DNA of 64,000 nt. Source: Microbacterium esteraromaticum (GTDB lineage Bacteria; Actinomycetota; Actinomycetes; Actinomycetales; Microbacteriaceae). Positions 31,086 to 38,657 of the stretch are shown piece after piece. The notes beneath the pieces are model-generated. The model ran no database searches. It had not been told where the DNA came from and saw nothing but the letters and a program-made list of their open reading frames with translations. Position 1 is the first letter of the stretch. Every line of letters begins with the position of its first letter. The stretch is taken from assembly GCF_016907315.1 (NCBI RefSeq), contig NZ_JAFBBS010000001.1, forward strand, positions 372,001 through 436,000. The letters run 5' to 3'. The position numbers and the translations under genes were made by a program.

Positions 31086-32129
31086 TTACAGCTCGGTCCA
31101 GTCGAGGATGATCTTGCCCGTGCCCGCCGACTCGGCGGCGGCGAAACCGCGCTCCCAGTCGCGTGCGGGGATCACGTCGGCGATCACGCGGGCGATAGAC
31201 TCACGCAGCGTCGCGCTGGTCTGCAGCATCGCGCCCATCGCGTTCCAGGTCTCGAACATCTCGCGGCCGTAGATGCCCTTGATCGTGAGCATGTGGGTCA
31301 CGAGCTTGCCCCAGTCGATGTCGAATCCTGAGCTCGGGAGCCCCAGCATGGCGATCTGGCCGCCGTGGTTCATGTTGTCGATCATCGCGGGCAGTGCCGA
31401 GGGTGCACCGCTCATCTCGAAGCCGATGTCGAAGCCCTCGCGCATGCCGAGCGCGCGCTGCGCGTCGCGGATGTCCTCCTGCGAGACATCGACGACCGCG
31501 TCGGCGCCCATCTGCTTCGCCATGTCGAGGCGCGGCGCGCTGACGTCTGTGGCCACGATGAACCGCGCGCCCGCGTGCCGGGCGACGGCGATCGACATGA
31601 GGCCGATGGGGCCGCATCCGGTGATCAGCACGTCCTCGCCGATCACGCGGTACATGAGTGCGGTGTGCACGGCGTTGCCCAGCGGGTCGAAGATGGCGCC
31701 GAGCTCAGGCGTGACGTCGTCGTGGTGCACCCAGACGTTGGTCGCGGGAAGCGAGAGGTACTCGGCGAAGGCACCGTCTCGCTGCAGCCCGAGGCCGATG
31801 GTGCGGATGCACATCTGGCGGCGCCCGGCGCGGCAGTTGCGGCAGGTGCCACAGACGATGTGCCCCTCACCCGAGACCCGATCGCCGACCGATATGTCGT
31901 GCACGAGCGGCCCGACCTCGACGACCTCGCCGTAGAACTCATGGCCGGGGATCAACGGCGCCTCGATCGCTGAAGCGGCCCAGTCGTCCCAGCGGTGGAT
32001 GTGCAGGTCGGTGCCGCAGATGCCGGTGCGGAGCACGCGGATGACGACCTCGCCGGTTGCAGCGACGGGGTCGGGGCGATCGACGAGCTCGAAGCCCGCG
32101 CGCGGACCGCTCTTGAACAGTGCCTTCAT
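31086..32129 (-). CDS. tdh: L-threonine 3-dehydrogenase
   Basis: Zinc, NAD-dependent medium-chain dehydrogenase of 347 residues oxidising threonine to 2-amino-3-oxobutyrate. Catalytic zinc ligands Cys38, His63 and Glu64 (PGHEFYGEVV) and structural zinc cysteines 93, 96, 99 and 107 are all present. First gene of the tdh-kbl operon, divergent from a LysR regulator 87 bases away. Confidence 0.96.
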   Translation of the reverse strand: MKALFKSGPRAGFELVDRPDPVAATGEVVIRVLRTGICGTDLHIHRWDDWAASAIEAPLIPGHEFYGEVVEVGPLVHDISVGDRVSGEGHIVCGTCRNCRAGRRQMCIRTIGLGLQRDGAFAEYLSLPATNVWVHHDDVTPELGAIFDPLGNAVHTALMYRVIGEDVLITGCGPIGLMSIAVARHAGARFIVATDVSAPRLDMAKQMGADAVVDVSQEDIRDAQRALGMREGFDIGFEMSGAPSALPAMIDNMNHGGQIAMLGLPSSGFDIDWGKLVTHMLTIKGIYGREMFETWNAMGAMLQTSATLRESIARVIADVIPARDWERGFAAAESAGTGKIILDWTEL

Positions 32130-32167
32130 GCTTCGATCTCACCGTATCCAACCATGTAGAACAACGA

Positions 32168-32194
32168 CCTCTTACTGCACGGTCGATTAAGAGG
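32168..32194. promoter_or_regulatory. Inverted repeat in the tdh-LysR divergent promoter
   Basis: CCTCTTA, 13 bases, TAAGAGG: a 7-bp perfect repeat in the 87-base region between the two genes. The arms contain T and A at positions suited to a LysR half-site pair. Likely the regulator's binding site; inferred. Confidence 0.5.
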
Positions 32195-32204
32195 ATCTGA
32201 AAAG

Positions 32205-32210
32205 TAGGAT
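32205..32210 (+). promoter_or_regulatory. -10 box of leaderless LysR gene
   Basis: TAGGAT with six bases (CGGATC) before the ATG, again the leaderless geometry. The AGGA inside it could also be read as a weak ribosome site. Inferred. Confidence 0.45.
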
Positions 32211-32216
32211 CGGATC

Positions 32217-33125
32217 ATGGAACTCCATCAGCTCCAGATCCTGCGCGAACTCGGCGCCCTCGGCAGCGTCACGGCCGTCGCCGATGCGCTGCGGGTCACG
32301 CCGTCAGCAGTGTCGCAGCAGCTCGCCGCGCTGCAACGCGGCGTGCGCACTCCCCTCACCCGGAGACAGGGGCGCACACTCGTGCTGACGGCCGCCGGGC
32401 AGGTGCTCGCCGAAGCCGGCGGTGAGGCGCTGGATGCCATGGCCGCCGCGCGCGGTGCCCTCGACGCCTTCGAGCACGACGCCGCGGGCGTCGTCAGTGT
32501 GAGCGGCTTCCACAGCGCAGGCCAGGCTCTGTTCGGCGCGCTGCTGCGCGAGCTCTCCGGCAGCGACGACGCTCCCACCGTGCAGCTCACCGACGAGGAT
32601 GTCGCACAGAGCGAGTTCCCCGCCCTCACCGCTCGATACGACATCGTGCTCGCGCACCGCATGGAGCACTCCGAACCGTGGCCCTCGCAGGGCGTGCGCA
32701 GCCTCACCCTCGTACGCGAACCGCTCGACGTCGCGGTCGCCGTATCGCACCCTCTCGCCACACGCTCCTCGGTCTCGCCTGCGGACATCGCCGGCGAGCG
32801 CTGGGTCACGAGCCGCATCGGATATTCGCCCGACGACGTTCTCGGCGCCGTCGCCGCAGTCGCGAACGTGGCCCCGCGCGTGCAGCACCGCATCAACGAC
32901 TACGGGGCGGTGGCGGCCGCCGTCGCGGCGGGCGACGTGATCGGCCTGCTCCCCCGCTTCACCTCACGCAGCGTCGACGACAGCGAGATCGTGCGCATCC
33001 CGCTGCTCGGCGTCAGCACCCACCGTCTGATCGACGTGCTCGCACGCCCCGAGACACTGCGCCGTCGAAGCGTGCGGCTCGTCGTCGAGGGTCTGCAGCA
33101 GGTCATGGCGCGCCTGAGCGGCTGA
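32217..33125 (+). CDS. LysR-family regulator, probably of tdh-kbl
   Basis: A 302-residue regulator with an N-terminal helix-turn-helix (LGSVTAVADALRVTPSAVSQ) at about residues 11-31 and a periplasmic-binding-like effector domain. Wording of the HTH is that of the actinobacterial LysR group. Divergent placement next to tdh is the usual layout for a LysR gene and its target, so control of threonine degradation is likely, though not shown. Confidence 0.88.
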   Translation: MELHQLQILRELGALGSVTAVADALRVTPSAVSQQLAALQRGVRTPLTRRQGRTLVLTAAGQVLAEAGGEALDAMAAARGALDAFEHDAAGVVSVSGFHSAGQALFGALLRELSGSDDAPTVQLTDEDVAQSEFPALTARYDIVLAHRMEHSEPWPSQGVRSLTLVREPLDVAVAVSHPLATRSSVSPADIAGERWVTSRIGYSPDDVLGAVAAVANVAPRVQHRINDYGAVAAAVAAGDVIGLLPRFTSRSVDDSEIVRIPLLGVSTHRLIDVLARPETLRRRSVRLVVEGLQQVMARLSG

Positions 33126-33153
33126 CGGCATGTCATCGGCTCGGAACGGCAGA

Positions 33154-33187
33154 GGGGCCGGCCCGAAGCAGCGCTTCGACCGGCCCC
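33154..33187. terminator. Terminator between LysR gene and binding-protein gene
   Basis: GGGGCCGG (33154-33161) pairs with CCGGCCCC (33180-33187), and CGAAGC/GCTTCG continues the stem inward. It lies between convergent genes and is suited to both directions. No T run follows. Confidence 0.65.
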
Positions 33188-33200
33188 GGTGCCCTCCGCC

Positions 33201-34790
33201 TCAGGAGGAGCAGGTGACCTCGGTGCGGTAGATCTGCATGTCACCGCCGGCCGCGTGCGGCGTCATGCACGGCGTGTGGGCGATGTACATGACCTGCTGA
33301 TACAGCGGCTGGATCACCTGGTCCGCGAGGATGCGGTCCTCCGCCTTCTGCCAGAGTGCGTCCGCCTCATCCTGGCTCGGCGCGGCGAGCGCGGCGTCGA
33401 CCGCCGCCTGCCCCTCCGCGTCCGCGTACTGAAGCCGGTAGTTGGCGTCGACGTACACCGACGCGACCCACTCGGATGCCGCGGGGAACGACGAGCCCCA
33501 GAGCTGGATGACAGGACCGTCGAGCTTGTAGGAGTTGATCGTCTCGGACAGGGCCGCAGCGGGAACCGGCTTCGGCTCGACCTCGAGCCCGATCTCCTTC
33601 GCCGAGTTCGAGACGGCGAGCGCCGTTGCCGCATCGGTGGTGTTCTCCGACGAGTAGTTCAGCGGAATGGTGCCCGTGAAGCCAGACTTCTCGATCAGCG
33701 CCTTGGCGGCATCGGGATCGAACGTGCAGGACTCGCCGCATGCGTCTTCGCGGTATGCCGACACCGAGTTCGGCATCAGCGAGCCGGCAGGCACCGTCGC
33801 CTCCTTGAACAGGTCCTTCGAGATGCTCTCCCGGTCGACGATCATCGAGAACGCCTGGCGGACCTCGAGCGGGAACGTCGCGTCGAGGTAGGTCGGCCAG
33901 GTGAAGTAGGTCTCGAGCGTGTTGCGCTCGATGGCCGTCAGCCCCTTCTCACCGAGCGAGTTGCGGCCCTGCGCGATGAGCCCGGGCGGCAGGCTGCGCA
34001 GCACATCCGCATTGCCGGCGAGCACATCCTGATAGGCGGTGTTGGTGTCGGTGTAGACGCGGAAGGTGATCTTGTCGGCGGCGCCCTCGGGCACCCAGCC
34101 CTTGTACTTCGGATCCTTCTCGAGCACGGCCTCGACCTGAGGGTCGAGGGACTTCAGCGTGTAGACGCCGTTTCCGATCGGCTTCTTGTCGTACGCGAGC
34201 GGGTCGGCGAAGGCACTTTCGGGCATCGGGCAGAACGCGAGCTGCGAGAGGATGTAGGGAACGTCGTTGTTCGGCGTCTTCATCTCGATCGTGAAGGTGG
34301 TCTCGTCGACGAGGGTGATCCCCGAGAACGTCTCGGCCGCCGCCTCACCCTCGGCGGGGTTCATCTCGTCGTAGCCCTTGATGGGGCCGTAGGCGTAGTT
34401 CGACGGCATCGCGTTCACGCCGGCGCCGACGAAGTTGAACGTGTCGACATAGGTCTCAGCAGTGATCGGCGTGCCGTCGGAGAACGTGTGCCCGTCGGCG
34501 ACCTCGATCGTCCAGGTGACCTGGTCTTCGCTCTCGACCGATTCGGCTCCGCGCATGAAGACCGTGCCGTCCTCTTCGATGCCGGTGAGGGGTTCACAGA
34601 GGGCCATCGCGATCTGACTGCCCGGGTTCTGGGCTCCGGTGATGCGGCCGATCTCGCCGTTGTTCACCGCCACGAGCGATGTCGTGCCGTCGCCGGTCTC
34701 GGTGGGCTGACCGAGACAGCCTGTCAGCATGGTGGCGCATGCGGCAGCGGCGACGATGCCGGTCCCGATGCGACTGGTGGTGCGCTTCAT
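33201..34790 (-). CDS. ABC transporter substrate-binding lipoprotein, family 5
   Basis: Solute receptor of the second importer, 529 residues, SBP_bac_5 family. Signal peptide with lipobox LTGC (Cys about residue 25). Conserved parts include DGHTFSDGTPITAETYVDTF and VRQAFSMIVDRESI. Two cysteine pairs (ACGESC; a pair near the C-terminus) may form disulfides. The ATG at 34790 is four bases inside the ATPase stop (ATGA) and has AGGA upstream. It is the last gene of its operon, an unusual place for a receptor normally made in excess. Confidence 0.92.
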   Translation of the reverse strand: MKRTTSRIGTGIVAAAACATMLTGCLGQPTETGDGTTSLVAVNNGEIGRITGAQNPGSQIAMALCEPLTGIEEDGTVFMRGAESVESEDQVTWTIEVADGHTFSDGTPITAETYVDTFNFVGAGVNAMPSNYAYGPIKGYDEMNPAEGEAAAETFSGITLVDETTFTIEMKTPNNDVPYILSQLAFCPMPESAFADPLAYDKKPIGNGVYTLKSLDPQVEAVLEKDPKYKGWVPEGAADKITFRVYTDTNTAYQDVLAGNADVLRSLPPGLIAQGRNSLGEKGLTAIERNTLETYFTWPTYLDATFPLEVRQAFSMIVDRESISKDLFKEATVPAGSLMPNSVSAYREDACGESCTFDPDAAKALIEKSGFTGTIPLNYSSENTTDAATALAVSNSAKEIGLEVEPKPVPAAALSETINSYKLDGPVIQLWGSSFPAASEWVASVYVDANYRLQYADAEGQAAVDAALAAPSQDEADALWQKAEDRILADQVIQPLYQQVMYIAHTPCMTPHAAGGDMQIYRTEVTCSS

Positions 34791-35860
34791 GGGTGGGTCC
34801 TTTCGGAGGGGGTGGTGCTCTGCGTGTCGGACGGGAGGATCGGAATGGTCGAGACCATTCCGACGGAAGAGTGCGTGATCTGCGCCGAGAGATGGCACGA
34901 CGCCCGGTGCGAGGGCGCTCCACCCGGCACGGGTCGGAGTTCGGGCACCTCGACGGCGCAGCGTTCGATGGCCGCGTAGCAGCGGGTGTGGAACGGGCAT
35001 CCCGGCGGCGGGTCGATCGGCGAGGGCGGGTCGCCTTCGAGTACGACTCGCTCCAACCTTTCGTTCGGGGCCAGCTTGCGGGGAATCGCAGACAGGAGTG
35101 CACGCGTGTAGGGATGCGCGGTCGCTCCGTACACGTCATCGCCGTCGCCCTGTTCGACGACCTTGCCGAGGTACATGGTCACGATGCGATCCGACATGTG
35201 CTGGACGACGTCGAGGTCGTGTGCGATGAAGATGATCGACAGACCCAGCTCGCGCTTGAGACGGTTCAGCAGGTTGAGAACCTGCGCACGCACGGAGATG
35301 TCGAGGGCGGACACCGGCTCGTCGCACACGAGCAGCTTCGGCTCGACGGCCAGAGCGCGGGCGATGCCGATCCGCTGCAGCTGGCCGCCCGAGAACTCGT
35401 GAGGATAGCGGTGCGCGTGGTCGGGGTTGAGACCCACCTGTGCCAGCAGCTCGGCCACGCGGCCGTCGATCTGGTTCGCCGGGAGCAGCGCGTGGGTCAC
35501 GATCCCCTCGGCGATCGACTGCCCGATCGAGCGGCGGGGATCGAGCGAGGCGTGCGGGTCCTGGAACACCATCTGCACCTCGCGGTGCAGGAGCGTCTTG
35601 CGGTCGGCGCGCGACATCGTTCCCACGTCCGCACCGTTCCAGCGAACGGTCCCCTCACTCGGCTCCTCGAGACCGCAGATGATCCGCGCCAGCGTCGACT
35701 TCCCGCATCCGGATTCTCCGACGAGTCCGACGGTCTCGCCCTCGTCGACGGCGAAGTCCACTCCGTCGACGGCTCGCACCTGCCCGTGAACCGCTCGCGA
35801 GAACAGTGCGTGCTTCTGCTTGTAGAACCGGCGCACCGATTCAAGCTCCAACAGGGGCAT
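34787..35860 (-). CDS. Peptide-type ABC transporter ATPase (DppF-like)
   Basis: ATP-binding subunit of 357 residues. Walker A GESGCGKST, Q-loop MVFQDPHASLDP, signature FSGGQLQR, Walker B LLVCDEPVSALD. C-terminal oligopeptide/dipeptide extension with CPFHTRCYAAIERC, the cysteine motif that holds an Fe-S cluster in related Dpp/Opp ATPases. The ATG lies 20 bases inside the preceding ATPase gene, with AAGGAGGAGG nine bases before it. Confidence 0.94.
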   Translation of the reverse strand: MPLLELESVRRFYKQKHALFSRAVHGQVRAVDGVDFAVDEGETVGLVGESGCGKSTLARIICGLEEPSEGTVRWNGADVGTMSRADRKTLLHREVQMVFQDPHASLDPRRSIGQSIAEGIVTHALLPANQIDGRVAELLAQVGLNPDHAHRYPHEFSGGQLQRIGIARALAVEPKLLVCDEPVSALDISVRAQVLNLLNRLKRELGLSIIFIAHDLDVVQHMSDRIVTMYLGKVVEQGDGDDVYGATAHPYTRALLSAIPRKLAPNERLERVVLEGDPPSPIDPPPGCPFHTRCYAAIERCAVEVPELRPVPGGAPSHRASCHLSAQITHSSVGMVSTIPILPSDTQSTTPSERTHP

Positions 35861-36839
35861 CCGCGAGCACCTCCTCCTTGTGATGGCATGCGGCCGCGCG
35901 CTGGGCGGCGAACGGTTCGAGCAGCGGCAGCACTGACCGGCACTCGTCGGTCGCGAACTCGCACCGCGGGTTGAAGCTGCAGCCCGGCGGCCTCAGCGCG
36001 ATGTCGGGCGGAAGGCCGGGGATGGTGGGAAGATCCGCACCGCGATGGGCTGCGCTCGGGATCGAGCCGAGGAGTCCTCTCGTGTAGGGATGCGCGGGAC
36101 GATCGAACATCGTGCCGATCGGACCCGACTCAGCGACGCGGCCGGCGTACATCACGAGAGCCCGGTCTGCCAGCTGACCGGCCACACCCAGATCGTGCGT
36201 GATCATCAGCAGCGCCATGCGCCGCTCCTGCGTGATCTCACTCAGGAGCTCCAGGATCTGCGCCTGAACCGTCGCGTCCAGCGCCGTCGTCGGCTCATCG
36301 GCGATGAGGACATCCGGGTCCAGGGCCAGAGCCATCGCGATCATGATGCGCTGACGCATGCCCCCCGAGAACTGGAACGGGTAGTCGTTCGCGCGGTTCG
36401 CCGCATCGGGGATGCGCACCGCACGCATCATGTCGATGGCCGCTGCGATCGCCTGCCTCTTCGGCATTCCGCGGTGCACGCGATACAGCTCCGCGATCTG
36501 CGTGGACACGGTCTGCACAGGGTTCAGGGCACTCAGGGCATCCTGGAAGATCATCGCGATGCGGGCGCCCTGCACTTTGCGCAGCCTGGCCGGCGGCAGT
36601 GTGAGCAGATCTTCCCCGTCGAACATGATGCGGCCGCCGGTGACGCGGGACGCGGGCTTCGGGAGGATGCCCATGATCGCCTTGGCGGTGATGCTCTTGC
36701 CGGAGCCTGATTCGCCGAGAACGGCGAGAGTCTCACCGCGGTCGAGAGTGAAGCTGACGTCCTGCAGCGCGGGGATGGGCGGGCGTCCTCCCGATCGGAA
36801 TTCGAGGGAGAGGTTCTGCACGTCGAGCAGCGCGGTCAT
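35841..36839 (-). CDS. Peptide-type ABC transporter ATPase (DppD-like)
   Basis: ATP-binding subunit of 332 residues, D-type. Walker A GESGSGKS, IFQDALSALNPV, signature FSGGMRQR, Walker B LIADEPTTALD, and C-terminal cysteine motif CSFNPRCEFATDEC. ATG at 36839 overlaps the permease stop by ATGA. Works as a pair with the downstream ATPase. Confidence 0.94.
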   Translation of the reverse strand: MTALLDVQNLSLEFRSGGRPPIPALQDVSFTLDRGETLAVLGESGSGKSITAKAIMGILPKPASRVTGGRIMFDGEDLLTLPPARLRKVQGARIAMIFQDALSALNPVQTVSTQIAELYRVHRGMPKRQAIAAAIDMMRAVRIPDAANRANDYPFQFSGGMRQRIMIAMALALDPDVLIADEPTTALDATVQAQILELLSEITQERRMALLMITHDLGVAGQLADRALVMYAGRVAESGPIGTMFDRPAHPYTRGLLGSIPSAAHRGADLPTIPGLPPDIALRPPGCSFNPRCEFATDECRSVLPLLEPFAAQRAAACHHKEEVLADAPVGA

Positions 36840-37735
36840 CGGCGGGCCTTCGGGTCGAGGGCGTCGCGCAGGCTCTCGCCGAGCACGACGAAGGCGAGCG
36901 TTGTGAGGCCCAGCATGAGCGCGGGGAAGAACATCAGCAGTGGTGCGATCTGCCAGTTGCCGTCTTGACTGGCGAGCGCGATCTGGATGCCCCACGAGAA
37001 GGCGGGAAGACGAAGGCCGACCCCGAGGATCGAGAACCCAGCCTCAGCCGCCATACCGGCGCCGACGGACAGCGTGGTCATCACGATCAGCGGTGTCACC
37101 GCATTCGGGATGACATGGGTACGCAGAATGCGCCATGGGCCCACGCCGAGTCCACGCGCTGCCTGAATGTACTCGAGGTTGCGCACCTGCATGACGGAGC
37201 TGCGCATGTAGCGCATGGTCGCCGCCCAGCTGAAGAGCACGAGCACCATCACGATGGTCCACACAGTGCGGGAGCGGAACTGGTAGAGGATCACGAGGCT
37301 GGCGATGCCGACGGGGATGCCGAGGATCACGTTCGATGTCCAGGAGATGACCGAGTCGGTGATCCCGCCGAAGTAGCCGGCCAGGGATCCGGCGATGAGT
37401 GCGATGACGAAGGAGATCGCCGCTGTGTACACGCCCACCTCGAGCGAGGTGCGCGCTCCGTGGACGATGTTCGACCAGTAGTCGCACCCCTGGATGTCGA
37501 AGCCCATCGGATGCCCGGGCTGCGGACCGACGCGCGACATCGACAGGTCGCAGTCCCGGGGGTCGATCGACGTGAAGAGGCCGGGGAAGAGCGACATCAG
37601 CGTCACGACGACGATGATCAGCGCGGCGATGTCGAAGAAGGGGCTCTTCCACAGGCTGCGCAGTCCGCTGCGGGGGCGCCCGCGTCGCATGCGCGTGCCG
37701 CGCATGGCGATCAGCGTGGTCGTGGATTCAGGCAT
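36836..37735 (-). CDS. Peptide-type ABC transporter permease (DppC-like)
   Basis: Permease of 299 residues, C-type. MGFDIQGCDYWSNIVHGARTS replaces the usual GTDxxGRD loop wording, and AARGLGVGPWRILRTHVIP is the ATPase-contact loop. Basic N-terminus then about six spans. It overlaps the upstream permease by eight bases. Confidence 0.92.
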   Translation of the reverse strand: MPESTTTLIAMRGTRMRRGRPRSGLRSLWKSPFFDIAALIIVVVTLMSLFPGLFTSIDPRDCDLSMSRVGPQPGHPMGFDIQGCDYWSNIVHGARTSLEVGVYTAAISFVIALIAGSLAGYFGGITDSVISWTSNVILGIPVGIASLVILYQFRSRTVWTIVMVLVLFSWAATMRYMRSSVMQVRNLEYIQAARGLGVGPWRILRTHVIPNAVTPLIVMTTLSVGAGMAAEAGFSILGVGLRLPAFSWGIQIALASQDGNWQIAPLLMFFPALMLGLTTLAFVVLGESLRDALDPKARR

Positions 37736-38657
37736 GACGGACCCTCGGATCGATGATCGGGTACAGCAGGTCGACGACGAGAGCAGCGACCAGGTAGAAC
37801 AGCAGCAGGAACACGGAGACCCCGACCACGACCGGGCCGTTCTGCGTGTCTATCGCTCTCGCCAGGGTCCCGCCGAGCCCGGGAAGGTTGAAGATCGTCT
37901 CGATGAGGACGGACCCGCCGAGCAGCGCGGCGATGCTGAGCCCGAGGTACGTCACGACCGGCACGAAGGCGTTGCGCAGGGCATGCACCCACATGATCCG
38001 CTGCGGACCGATCCCCTTCGCGGTGGCCGTCACGATGTAGTCCGAGCGGAGCACGTCGACGAGGCTGGTGCGGCTGAGCCTGGCCAGCGGGGACGCCGTC
38101 TCCAGAGCGAGCACGATCGCCGGCAGGATGAACGCGAGCGGGAACCCCGCTTGGACCCCGGAGATCGGGAGCCAGTGCAGCTTGATGCCGAAGACGTACT
38201 GCGAGAAGTAGGCGATGATGAAGCCAGGCACCGCCAGGAAGAAGATCGTGAAGAACAGGTTGAACTTGTCCGGGAAGCGGCCCTGACGAAGACCTGCCCA
38301 GACGCCGAGGCAGACCCCGATCACGATCTTGAGAACGAACGCCGACAGCGCGAGCACCACGGTGTAGGGAAGCGCGGTGGCGATCAGCGTCGATACCGAG
38401 TTGCCGTTGAAGTCATGACCGAAGTCGCCCTGCAGCACGCCCCACAGGTATTTGCCGTACTGGACGAAGAACGGATCGTCGAGGTTGTACTGGTCGCGGA
38501 TGGCCGCGATCGTGGAGTTCGAGAGCCGCTTCTCTCCCCCGGCGAGCCGCGCGACAGGGTCCCCGGGGATGAGGAAGACGAGCAGGTACACGAGGAACGT
38601 CGATCCGATGAGAGTCGGGATCATCATCAGGATGCGGCGCAGCGCGTAGCGGAGCAT
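37728..38657 (-). CDS. Peptide-type ABC transporter permease (DppB-like)
   Basis: Permease of 309 residues, B-type: LLVFLIPGDPVARLAGG after span 1, GDFGHDFNGNSV, contact loop VTATAKGIGPQRIMWVHALR. The ATG at 38657 shares one base with the stop of the ROK-oxidoreductase gene (TGATG), so transport and regulation/enzyme are translationally coupled. Confidence 0.93.
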   Translation of the reverse strand: MLRYALRRILMMIPTLIGSTFLVYLLVFLIPGDPVARLAGGEKRLSNSTIAAIRDQYNLDDPFFVQYGKYLWGVLQGDFGHDFNGNSVSTLIATALPYTVVLALSAFVLKIVIGVCLGVWAGLRQGRFPDKFNLFFTIFFLAVPGFIIAYFSQYVFGIKLHWLPISGVQAGFPLAFILPAIVLALETASPLARLSRTSLVDVLRSDYIVTATAKGIGPQRIMWVHALRNAFVPVVTYLGLSIAALLGGSVLIETIFNLPGLGGTLARAIDTQNGPVVVGVSVFLLLFYLVAALVVDLLYPIIDPRVRHA

